Shown here: positions 37,443 through 44,665 of the stretch, piece after piece
How the letters are laid out: each line of letters begins with the position of its first letter
How positions within the stretch are numbered: the stretch's first letter is position 1
Assembly (NCBI RefSeq): GCF_002007565.1
Contig: NZ_CP015625.1
Location: forward strand, 558,001 to 622,000
Source: Ditibartonella choladocola
GTDB taxonomy: Bacteria; Pseudomonadota; Alphaproteobacteria; Rhizobiales; Rhizobiaceae
Length of the DNA stretch: 64,000 bases
Direction of reading: 5' to 3'
Position numbers and translations under genes: made by a program
Notes under the pieces: generated by a model
Seen by the model: the letters and a program-made list of their open reading frames with translations, nothing else
What the model was told of the DNA's origin: nothing
Database searches by the model: none

Positions 37443-38510
37443 ATGGGTACAAGTCTACTTACCAACCAATCCGCTATGAATGCTTTGCAAACACTGCGTT
37501 CCATTGGTGATAGTATGGACATAACGCAGCGCCGTGTTTCAACGGGCTTGCGTATTAACGAAGCATCCGACAACACCGCTTATTGGTCAATTTCATCCAT
37601 GATGAAATCCGACCGTAATGCATTAAGTTCTGTTTCCGATGCGATGGCTTTGGGTAAAAGCCAGATTGATGTTGCTAACGCAACCATTGATAAATCGAAA
37701 GATTATCTTGATAACATCCAGAAATCCTTGACCACCGCCTATGAAAAAGGTTCAGGCGATGTTGCAAAGATTCAGGCTGATATCAAAGCCAATATGAATG
37801 ATATTCAGTCCGCTGTTTATTCGGCATCTTTGGCTGAAAAGAACATTCTTGGTAATGGTGGCGAGTCAGTCCGTATCGCCGGTTCCTATCGTCGTGAAGG
37901 CTCGAATGTCTATGTCGATATGATCGACGTTGGCGGTGCCGACCTTAACTTTGCAACTAAAAACGCCGATGGCACATTCGATTTGACCAAAGGCGTCTTG
38001 AAAGACGTTTTCGGGAAAGCAGAAACTGCACCGGATTTTGCGAAATTGGACGATGATCTTCAAAAAGCTCAGGCTGATCTTGCAGCAAAAGGTGATACTG
38101 CCACTGACGATGATAGGAAAAATGTAACAGCGGCTCAAGACGCCATTACTAAGGCTGCCAAGGATATGACCGTTCAGGATTTTGTTGATGCCGATTTCAG
38201 TAAAGTTTCGTCGGCAACGATGGAACAGGTTCTGAAAACTGTTCAGAGCAAAGTCACGAATGCAACGTCTAATGTTGTTACTGCCGGTGCAGCTCTTGGT
38301 GCTGCGAAAGCTCAGGTTACAGGCCAGATCGACTATGTCAGCAAGTTGATGGATGCCGTTGATAAAGGTGTCGGTTCACTGGTTGATGCCGATATGAATG
38401 CAGAATCTGCCCGCCTTGCTTCTTTGCAGGTTCAACAGCAATTGGGCATTCAGGCTTTGTCGATTGCCAACCAGAACAGCCAGAACATCTTGTCGCTGTT
38501 CCGTCAATAA
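37443..38510 (+). CDS. flaA: flagellin, copy 1 of 6
   Basis: Filament protein of 355 residues exported by the type III system. The N-terminal D0/D1 (MGTSLLTNQSAMNALQTLRSIG...RRVSTGLRINEASDNTAYWSISSMMKSDRNALSSV) and C-terminal D1/D0 (DADMNAESARLASLQVQQQLGIQALSIANQNSQNILSLFRQ) match all other copies. The centre (about residues 165-275) is specific: GADLNFATKNADGTFDLTKGVLKDVFGKAETAPDF. It is the most divergent of the six in the N-terminal half (SMDIT, KDYLDN, DVAKIQ). It has its own promoter, leader and terminator. The symbol is by family; the true paralogue name is not established. Confidence 0.95.
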   Translation: MGTSLLTNQSAMNALQTLRSIGDSMDITQRRVSTGLRINEASDNTAYWSISSMMKSDRNALSSVSDAMALGKSQIDVANATIDKSKDYLDNIQKSLTTAYEKGSGDVAKIQADIKANMNDIQSAVYSASLAEKNILGNGGESVRIAGSYRREGSNVYVDMIDVGGADLNFATKNADGTFDLTKGVLKDVFGKAETAPDFAKLDDDLQKAQADLAAKGDTATDDDRKNVTAAQDAITKAAKDMTVQDFVDADFSKVSSATMEQVLKTVQSKVTNATSNVVTAGAALGAAKAQVTGQIDYVSKLMDAVDKGVGSLVDADMNAESARLASLQVQQQLGIQALSIANQNSQNILSLFRQ

Positions 38511-38526
38511 TAGCAATCATGCTCTT

Positions 38527-38546
38527 CCGGTTGCAAATGCAACCGG
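38527..38546 (+). promoter_or_regulatory. conserved 3' hairpin of flagellin mRNA
   Basis: A 9-bp inverted repeat (CCGGTTGCA / TGCAACCGG) lies 17 nt after the stop and before the terminator. It is present after every flagellin copy, with a G-U replacement in copies 3 and 4 and loop AA changed to TT in copy 6. Confidence 0.7.
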
Positions 38547-38565
38547 AGTTGCTCTATCAATTTAA

Positions 38566-38596
38566 AAAGGCCGCGTTTCCGACGCGGCCTTTTTTT
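38566..38596 (+). terminator. intrinsic terminator of flagellin 1
   Basis: GGCCGCGT / ACGCGGCC stem (38569-38576, 38582-38589) followed by seven T. Confidence 0.92.
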
Positions 38597-38597
38597 A

Positions 38598-38755
38598 TGT
38601 GAAATTCTGATTGTTATTGCAGCGTATAGAGCCAATCAAAACATAAGCCGACTAACTATAGTTTTAGATAAAGTTTAAAAAATATCAATAAAAACATAAA
38701 GATAAGCGTATGTAGAAAATAAAAATAAGGTTTATATTATTTTTATAAAAATATA
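38598..38755. other. type-A intergenic spacer, flagellin 1 to 2
   Basis: No gene. The first 100 nt (to about 38697) are almost identical to the spacer after copy 5 (44348-44447), including TAAGCCGACTAACTATAG. A related fragment lies in the copy 1 promoter (37301-37312). Confidence 0.7.
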
Positions 38756-38784
38756 TTTACAATTAATTAAATATAACGTATATA
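38756..38784 (+). promoter_or_regulatory. sigma70-like promoter of flagellin 2
   Basis: TTTACA (38756-38761), 17-nt spacer, TATATA (38779-38784); GTGACAG begins 7 nt later at 38791. Confidence 0.7.
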
Positions 38785-38790
38785 TAAGTT

Positions 38791-38911
38791 GTGACAGGTT
38801 AGTAAGGTATTGAAAAGAATACCGGTAAAACTGGCAGGCATGAAGCCGCTCTGTCACCCGCTGGTTGGCCAGCATGTCCCGATTAAAATCTAATCCGAAG
38901 GGACAATTATT
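38791..38911 (+). promoter_or_regulatory. structured leader RNA of flagellin 2
   Basis: Outer stem 38791-38797 / 38851-38857, GCTGG/CCAGC hairpin 38860-38873 and SD-pairing stem TGTCCC/GGGACA (38875-38880, 38900-38905). It carries the inner GGTATT/AATACC stem. A 17-codon ORF is at 38840-38893. Confidence 0.7.
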
Positions 38912-39952
38912 ATGGGTACAAGTCTACTTACCAACCAATCCGCCATGAATGCTTTGCAAACGCTGCGTTCAATTGGCGATAATATGGACACAACGCAGCG
39001 CCGTGTTTCAACGGGCTTGCGTATTAACGAAGCATCCGACAACACCGCTTATTGGTCAATTTCATCCATGATGAAGTCCGACCGTAATGCATTAAGTTCT
39101 GTTTCCGATGCGATGGCTTTGGGTAAAAGCCAGATTGATGTTGCTAATGCAACCATTGATAAATCGAAAGAATATCTTGATAAAATCCAGAAATCTTTGA
39201 CCACGGCTTATCAAAAAGGGTCAGGCGACATTAAAAAGATTCAGGCTGATATCAAAGCCAATATGAATGATATCGAGTCCGCTGTTTATTCGGCATCTTT
39301 GGCTGAAAAGAACATTCTTGGTAACAATGGTGAGTCAGTCCGTATTGCCGGTTCTTATCGTCGTGAAGGCTCGGCTGTTTATGTTGATATGATCGACGTT
39401 GGCGGTGCCGACCTTAACTTTGCCAAAAAGACCACTGATGGTAAATTCGATTTGACCAAAGGTGTTTTGGAAACTGTTTTTGCAAAAGACATAAACACAG
39501 ACGATACTAAAAAGATTAGTGCTATACTCGCCAGGATTAATAAAGCAGATGCAACTGCAGGCGATATATCTAGTGCAGAATCAGATTTGATTACCAATGC
39601 CGGAGATATGACTGTTAAAGATTTTGTTGAAGCCGATTTCAGTAAAGTTTCCGCGCCAACAATGGAAGTACTTTTGAAAGCTGTTCAGGGCAAAGTCACG
39701 ACTGCAACATCTAATGTTACTACTGCCGGTGCAACACTCGGTGCTGCAAAAGCTCAGGTTACAGGCCAGATCGACTATGTCAGCAAGTTGATGGATGCCG
39801 TTGATAAAGGTGTCGGTTCACTGGTTGATGCCGATATGAATGCAGAATCTGCCCGCCTTGCTTCTTTACAGGTTCAACAGCAATTGGGCATTCAGGCTTT
39901 GTCGATTGCCAACCAGAACAGCCAGAACATCTTGTCGCTGTTCCGTCAATAA
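38912..39952 (+). CDS. flaA: flagellin, copy 2 of 6
   Basis: Filament protein of 346 residues. D0/D1 ends are as in the other copies (NMDTTQRRVS, KEYLDKIQ variant). The central segment ADLNFAKKTTDGKFDLTKGVLETVFAKDINTDDTKK resembles copies 3 and 5, followed by a copy-specific ISAILARINKADATAGDISSAESDL. It uses the 'type A' leader. Complete gene with its own terminator. Confidence 0.95.
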   Translation: MGTSLLTNQSAMNALQTLRSIGDNMDTTQRRVSTGLRINEASDNTAYWSISSMMKSDRNALSSVSDAMALGKSQIDVANATIDKSKEYLDKIQKSLTTAYQKGSGDIKKIQADIKANMNDIESAVYSASLAEKNILGNNGESVRIAGSYRREGSAVYVDMIDVGGADLNFAKKTTDGKFDLTKGVLETVFAKDINTDDTKKISAILARINKADATAGDISSAESDLITNAGDMTVKDFVEADFSKVSAPTMEVLLKAVQGKVTTATSNVTTAGATLGAAKAQVTGQIDYVSKLMDAVDKGVGSLVDADMNAESARLASLQVQQQLGIQALSIANQNSQNILSLFRQ

Positions 39953-40006
39953 TAGCAATCATGCTCTTCCGGTTGCAAATGCAACCGGAGTTGCTCCATT
40001 GATTAG

Positions 40007-40039
40007 AAAGGCCGCGTTTCCGACGCGGCCTTTTCTTTT
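40007..40039 (+). terminator. intrinsic terminator of flagellin 2
   Basis: GGCCGCGT / ACGCGGCC stem (40010-40017, 40023-40030) then TTTTCTTTT. Confidence 0.9.
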
Positions 40040-40189
40040 GCACTATATTTTTCTTCTCTTTTGTTGAATAAATAGTTATTCTTGAAAAGAATATAACAAT
40101 ATCTATTGTAAAAACGTTAATAAAAACAATAATGTAATGGTTATACAACTGATTTTGAGTGCGGTATTGTTTTTAATAATAAAATAGTA
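40040..40189. other. type-B intergenic spacer, flagellin 2 to 3
   Basis: No gene. AT-rich spacer with TTGAATAAATAGTTATTCTTG and AAAACGTTAATAAAAACA, nearly repeated in the spacers before copies 4 and 5 but not in those before copies 2 and 6. Confidence 0.7.
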
Positions 40190-40218
40190 TTTACAACTAA
40201 TAATATATATATTATATA
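40190..40218 (+). promoter_or_regulatory. sigma70-like promoter of flagellin 3
   Basis: TTTACA (40190-40195), 17-nt spacer, TATATA (40213-40218); GTGACAG begins 7 nt later at 40225. Confidence 0.7.
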
Positions 40219-40224
40219 TAGGTT

Positions 40225-40341
40225 GTGACAGGTTAGGGGGTAAAGAAAAACCTGAAAGTCTAATAGGCATGATGCCGCTCTGTCACCCGCTGGTTGGCCA
40301 GCATGTTCCCGTTAAACTTGTGATCCGAAGGAACAATTATT
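40225..40341 (+). promoter_or_regulatory. structured leader RNA of flagellin 3
   Basis: Outer stem 40225-40231 / 40280-40286, GCTGG/CCAGC hairpin 40289-40302, SD-pairing stem TGTTCC/GGAACA (40304-40309, 40330-40335): the U-A version of the covarying pair. The inner stem differs from type A leaders; CAGGTT/AACCTG is possible instead, in competition with the outer stem. Confidence 0.7.
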
Positions 40342-41373
40342 ATGGGTACAAGTCTACTTACCAACCAATCCGCCATGAATGCTTTGCAAACTCTGCGTTC
40401 CATTGGTGATAATATGGACACAACGCAGCGCCGTGTTTCAACGGGCTTGCGTATTAACGAAGCATCCGACAACACCGCTTATTGGTCAATTTCATCCATG
40501 ATGAAATCCGACCGTAATGCATTAAGTTCTGTTTCCGATGCGATGGCTTTGGGTAAAAGCCAGATTGATGTTGCTAATGCAACGATTGATAAATCGAAAG
40601 AATATCTTGATAACATCCAGAAATCTTTAACTTCGGCTTATCAAAAAGGGCCGGGCGACATCAAAAAGATTCAGGCTGATATCAAAGCCAATATGAATGA
40701 TATCGAGTCCGCAGTTTATTCGGCATCTTTGGCTGAAAAGAACATTCTTGGTAACAATGGCGAGGCAGTCCGTATTGCCGGTTCTTATCGTCGTGAAGGC
40801 ACGGCTGTTTATGTTGATATGATCGACGTTGGCGGTGCCGACCTTAACTTTGCCAAAAAGACCACTGATGGTAAATTCGATTTGACCGGCGGCGTCTTGC
40901 AACTTGTTTTTGCACAAGACATAAATACAGATCAGAAGATTAGTGATTTAGTCTCTAATGTTAATAATGCGACAGATGACGCAACACGAAATACAGCAGA
41001 AGGTAAACTGGCTGCCGCTGCCACGTATATGACTGTTAAAGATTTTGTTGAAGCCGATTTAAGCAAGGTTTCCGCGAAAACAATGGAAGCACTTTTGAAA
41101 GGTGTTCAGGGTAACGTTACAAAAGCAACGTCTAATGTTACTACTGCCGGTGCAACACTCGGTGCTGCAAAAGCTCAGGTTACAGGCCAGATTGATTATG
41201 TCAGCAAGTTGATGGATGCCGTTGATAAAGGTGTTGGTTCACTGGTTGATGCCGATATGAATGCAGAATCTGCCCGCCTTGCTTCTTTGCAGGTTCAACA
41301 GCAATTGGGCATTCAGGCTTTGTCGATTGCCAACCAGAACAGCCAGAACATCTTGTCGCTGTTCCGTCAATAA
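40342..41373 (+). CDS. flaA: flagellin, copy 3 of 6
   Basis: Filament protein of 343 residues. The ends match the family; the centre (ADLNFAKKTTDGKFDLTGGVLQLVFAQDINTDQKISDLVSNVNNATDDATRNTAEGKLAAAATYMTVKDF) is close to copy 5. It carries the GEAVRIAG variant, also found only in copy 5. Complete, with type B leader and own terminator. Confidence 0.95.
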   Translation: MGTSLLTNQSAMNALQTLRSIGDNMDTTQRRVSTGLRINEASDNTAYWSISSMMKSDRNALSSVSDAMALGKSQIDVANATIDKSKEYLDNIQKSLTSAYQKGPGDIKKIQADIKANMNDIESAVYSASLAEKNILGNNGEAVRIAGSYRREGTAVYVDMIDVGGADLNFAKKTTDGKFDLTGGVLQLVFAQDINTDQKISDLVSNVNNATDDATRNTAEGKLAAAATYMTVKDFVEADLSKVSAKTMEALLKGVQGNVTKATSNVTTAGATLGAAKAQVTGQIDYVSKLMDAVDKGVGSLVDADMNAESARLASLQVQQQLGIQALSIANQNSQNILSLFRQ

Positions 41374-41428
41374 TAGCAATCATGCTCTTCCGGTTGCAAA
41401 TGCGACCGGATTTGCTTTATCAATTAGA

Positions 41429-41456
41429 GAGGCCACGTTTTCGACGCGGCTTTTTT
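41429..41456 (+). terminator. intrinsic terminator of flagellin 3
   Basis: Same stem as the other copies but with an A-C mismatch (GGCCACGT / ACGCGGC) before six T, so slightly weaker. Confidence 0.85.
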
Positions 41457-41613
41457 AATTTTGCCCTATATTTTTCTTCTCTTTTGTTGAATAAATAGTT
41501 ATTCTTGAAAAGAATATAACAATATCTATTGTAAAAACGTTAATAAAAACAATAATGTAATGGTTATACAATTGATTTTTGAGTGAGGTATTGTTTTTAA
41601 TAATAAAATAGTA
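41457..41613. other. type-B intergenic spacer, flagellin 3 to 4
   Basis: No gene. Almost identical over its length to the spacer before copy 3 (40040-40189), which points to a recent duplication of a flagellin plus spacer unit. Confidence 0.75.
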
Positions 41614-41642
41614 TTTACAACTAATAATATATATATTATATA
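41614..41642 (+). promoter_or_regulatory. sigma70-like promoter of flagellin 4
   Basis: TTTACA (41614-41619), 17-nt spacer, TATATA (41637-41642); GTGACAG begins 7 nt later at 41649. Confidence 0.7.
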
Positions 41643-41648
41643 TAGGTT

Positions 41649-41765
41649 GTGACAGGTTAGGGGGTAAAGAAAAACCTGAAAGTCTAATAGGCATGATGCC
41701 GCTCTGTCACCCGCTGGTTGGCCAGCATGTTCCCGTTAAACTTGTGATCCGAAAGGACAATTATT
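41649..41765 (+). promoter_or_regulatory. structured leader RNA of flagellin 4
   Basis: Same architecture as copy 3, but the SD-pairing stem is TGTTCC with AGGACA (41728-41733, 41754-41759): a U-G wobble at the covarying position and loss of the last pair. The SD differs by one base (AAAGGA). Confidence 0.7.
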
Positions 41766-42842
41766 ATGGGTACAAGTCTACTTACCAACCAATCCGCCAT
41801 GAATGCTTTGCAAACTCTACGTTCCATTGGTGATAATATGGACACAACGCAGCGCCGTGTTTCAACGGGCTTGCGCATTAACGAAGCATCCGACAACACC
41901 GCTTATTGGTCAATTTCATCCATGATGAAATCCGACCGTAGTGCATTAAGTTCTGTTTCCGATGCGATGGCTTTGGGTAAAAGCCAGATTGATGTTGCTA
42001 ATGCAACCATTGATAAATCGAAAGAATATCTTGATAACATCCAGAAATCTTTAACTTCGGCTTATCAAAAAGGACCAGGCGACATCCAAAAGATTCAGGC
42101 TGATATCAAAGCCAATATGAATGATATCGAGTCCGCTGTTTATTCGGCATCTTTGGCTGAAAAGAATATTCTCGGTAATAATGGTGAGTCAGTCCGTATT
42201 GCCGGTTCCTATCGTCGTGAAGGCACGGCTGTTTATGTTGATATGATCGACGTTGGCGGTAAAGAACTCAACTTTGCAACCAAGGGCGCTAACGGCACAT
42301 TCGATTTGAGCCAAGGCCAACTGAAGGACATTTTCGGAAAAACCACCCCGGCTGATGGCACTGACCCCAACGGCAAACCCAAAGGTCCTATTGATGTAAA
42401 AACCCTCAACGATAATATTGCAACACTGAATTCGTCGAGTGCTACAGCCGATCAAAAAAAAGAAGCCGAAGGTAAAATTAACGGAATCATTAGCAAAATA
42501 ACAGTTAGCGACTTCGTAAACACAGATCTTTCGTCTGTGGATGCAAATACGATGGAGCGCATCCTGAAGGCCGTTCAGGGCAAAGTCACAAGTGCCACGT
42601 CTAATGTTACTACTGCCGGTGCAACACTCGGTGCTGCGAAAGCTCAGGTTACAGGCCAGATCGACTATGTCAGCAAGTTGATGGATGCCGTTGATAAAGG
42701 TGTCGGTTCACTGGTTGATGCCGATATGAATGCAGAATCTGCCCGCCTTGCTTCTTTGCAGGTTCAACAGCAATTGGGCATTCAGGCTTTGTCGATTGCA
42801 AACCAGAACAGCCAGAACATCTTGTCGCTGTTCCGTCAATAA
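41766..42842 (+). CDS. flaA: flagellin, copy 4 of 6
   Basis: Filament protein of 358 residues. The centre (GKELNFATKGANGTFDLSQGQLKDIFGKTTPADGTDPNGKPKGPIDVKTLNDNIATLNSSSATADQ) is like copy 6 and unlike 2, 3 and 5. It is 15 residues longer than copies 3 and 5. The ends are identical to the family. It has a type B leader although its central domain pairs with copy 6, which has a type A leader, evidence of gene conversion. Confidence 0.95.
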   Translation: MGTSLLTNQSAMNALQTLRSIGDNMDTTQRRVSTGLRINEASDNTAYWSISSMMKSDRSALSSVSDAMALGKSQIDVANATIDKSKEYLDNIQKSLTSAYQKGPGDIQKIQADIKANMNDIESAVYSASLAEKNILGNNGESVRIAGSYRREGTAVYVDMIDVGGKELNFATKGANGTFDLSQGQLKDIFGKTTPADGTDPNGKPKGPIDVKTLNDNIATLNSSSATADQKKEAEGKINGIISKITVSDFVNTDLSSVDANTMERILKAVQGKVTSATSNVTTAGATLGAAKAQVTGQIDYVSKLMDAVDKGVGSLVDADMNAESARLASLQVQQQLGIQALSIANQNSQNILSLFRQ

Positions 42843-42896
42843 TAGCAATCATGCTTTTCCGGTTGCAAATGCGACCGGAATTGCTTCATTGATTAG

Positions 42897-42926
42897 AAAG
42901 GCCACGTTTTCGACGCGGCCTTTTTT
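42897..42926 (+). terminator. intrinsic terminator of flagellin 4
   Basis: GGCCACGT / ACGCGGCC stem with one A-C mismatch, followed by six T. Confidence 0.85.
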
Positions 42927-43083
42927 AATTTTGCCTTATATTTTTCTGCCCTTTTGTTGAATAAATAGTTATTATTGAAAAGGATATAACAATATCTATT
43001 GTAAAAAACGTTAATAAAAAAATAACGTAATGGTTAAATAATTGATCTTGATGGGCGGTATTTTTATTAATAATAAAATATTA
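42927..43083. other. type-B intergenic spacer, flagellin 4 to 5
   Basis: No gene. Same family as the spacers before copies 3 and 4 but with more substitutions and small indels. Confidence 0.7.
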
Positions 43084-43112
43084 TTTATAACTAATAATAT
43101 AGATATTACATA
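43084..43112 (+). promoter_or_regulatory. degraded promoter of flagellin 5
   Basis: TTTATA (43084-43089), 17-nt spacer, TACATA (43107-43112). Both boxes are one step further from consensus than in copies 2, 3, 4 and 6. Confidence 0.55.
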
Positions 43113-43118
43113 TAAGTT

Positions 43119-43231
43119 GTGATAGGTTAGGGGTAAAAAAACTGAAAGTCTAATAGGCATGATGCCGCTCTTCCACCCGCTGGTTGGCCAGCATGTTCCC
43201 GTTAAACTTGTGATCCGAAGGAACAATTATT
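43119..43231 (+). promoter_or_regulatory. altered leader RNA of flagellin 5
   Basis: The outer arms read GTGATAG (43119-43125) and CTTCCAC (43170-43176) and no longer pair fully. The hairpin GCTGG/CCAGC and the SD-pairing stem TGTTCC/GGAACA (43194-43199, 43220-43225) are kept. Confidence 0.65.
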
Positions 43232-44263
43232 ATGGGTACAAGTCTACTTACCAACCAATCCGCCATGAATGCTTTGCAAACACTGCGTTCCATTGGTGAT
43301 AGTATGGACAAAACGCAGCGCCGTGTTTCAACGGGCTTGCGTATTAATGAAGCATCCGACAACACCGCTTATTGGTCAATTTCATCCATGATGAAATCCG
43401 ACCGTAGTGCATTAAGTTCTGTTTCCGATGCGATGGCTTTGGGTAAAAGCCAGATTGATGTTGCTAACGCAACCATTGATAAATCGAAAGAATATCTTGA
43501 TAACATCCAGAAATCTTTAACTTCGGCTTATCAAAAAGGACCAGGCGACATCAAGAAGATTCAGGCTGATATAAAAGCCAATATGAATGATATCGAGTCC
43601 GCTGTTTATTCGGCATCTTTGGCTGAAAAGAACATTCTTGGTAACAATGGCGAGGCAGTCCGTATTGCCGGTTCTTACCGTCGTGAAGGTTCGGCTGTTT
43701 ATGTTGATATGATCGACGTTGGCGGTGCCGACCTTAACTTTGCCAAAAAGACCACTGATGGTAAATTCGATTTGACCGGCGGCGTCTTGAAACTTGTTTT
43801 TGCAAAAGACATAGACAAAGTGTATACGATTAGTGGTTTAGTCAATGCGGTTAATTATGCGGCAAATGAAACAACAAAAGCTAATGCAGAACGTGGCTTG
43901 GCTGCCGCTGCCACGTATATGACTGTTAAAGATTTTGTTGAAGCCGATTTAAGCAAGGTTTCCGCGAAAACAATGGAAGCACTTTTGAAAGGTGTTCAGG
44001 GTAACGTTACAAAAGCAACGTCTAATGTTACTACTGCCGGTGCAACACTTGGTGCTGCAAAGGCACAGGTTACAGGCCAGATCGACTATGTCAGCAAGTT
44101 GATGGATGCTGTTGATAAAGGTGTCGGTTCACTGGTTGATGCCGATATGAATGCAGAATCTGCCCGCCTTGCTTCTTTGCAGGTTCAACAGCAATTGGGC
44201 ATTCAGGCTTTGTCGATTGCCAACCAGAACAGCCAGAACATCTTGTCGCTGTTCCGTCAATAA
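43232..44263 (+). CDS. flaA: flagellin, copy 5 of 6
   Basis: Filament protein of 343 residues, close to copy 3 in the centre (ADLNFAKKTTDGKFDLTGGVLKLVFAKDIDKVYTISGLVNAVNYAANETTKANAERGLAAAATYMTVKDF) and in GEAVRIAG. Codons are intact, so it is not a pseudogene, yet its promoter and leader have changed. It may be expressed at a different level from the others. Confidence 0.95.
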   Translation: MGTSLLTNQSAMNALQTLRSIGDSMDKTQRRVSTGLRINEASDNTAYWSISSMMKSDRSALSSVSDAMALGKSQIDVANATIDKSKEYLDNIQKSLTSAYQKGPGDIKKIQADIKANMNDIESAVYSASLAEKNILGNNGEAVRIAGSYRREGSAVYVDMIDVGGADLNFAKKTTDGKFDLTGGVLKLVFAKDIDKVYTISGLVNAVNYAANETTKANAERGLAAAATYMTVKDFVEADLSKVSAKTMEALLKGVQGNVTKATSNVTTAGATLGAAKAQVTGQIDYVSKLMDAVDKGVGSLVDADMNAESARLASLQVQQQLGIQALSIANQNSQNILSLFRQ

Positions 44264-44317
44264 TAGCAATCATGCTCTTCCGGTTGCAAATGCAACCGGA
44301 ATTGCTTCATTGATTAG

Positions 44318-44347
44318 AAAGGCCGCGTTTTCGACGCGGCCTTTTTT
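44318..44347 (+). terminator. intrinsic terminator of flagellin 5
   Basis: GGCCGCGT / ACGCGGCC stem followed by six T. Confidence 0.9.
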
Positions 44348-44509
44348 ATGTGAAATTCTGATTGTTATTGCAGCGTATAGAGCCAATCAAAAACATAAGC
44401 CGACTAACTATAGTTTTAGATAAAGTTTAAAAAATATCAATAAAAACAAAACAATGAATTTAATAACGGGGTGGTCATAGACGAGATATTGAAATATTTT
44501 AAAAATATA
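44348..44509. other. type-A intergenic spacer, flagellin 5 to 6
   Basis: No gene. The first 100 nt nearly match the spacer after copy 1; the next 50 are specific to this site. Confidence 0.7.
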
Positions 44510-44538
44510 TTTACAATTAATTAAATATAACTTATATA
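44510..44538 (+). promoter_or_regulatory. sigma70-like promoter of flagellin 6
   Basis: TTTACA (44510-44515), 17-nt spacer, TATATA (44533-44538); GTGACAG begins 7 nt later at 44545. Confidence 0.7.
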
Positions 44539-44544
44539 TAAGTC

Positions 44545-44665
44545 GTGACAGGTTAGTGAGGTATTTGAAAGAATACCGGTAAAGCTAATAGGCATGAAGC
44601 CGCTCTGTCACCCGCTGGTTGGCCAGCATGTCCCTGTAAAATTCTAATCCGAAGGGACAATTATT
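44545..44665 (+). promoter_or_regulatory. structured leader RNA of flagellin 6
   Basis: Type A leader: outer stem 44545-44551 / 44605-44611, inner GGTATT/AATACC, and SD-pairing stem TGTCCC/GGGACA (44629-44634, 44654-44659). The 17-codon ORF at 44594-44647 is kept, with two conservative changes at its end. Confidence 0.7.
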
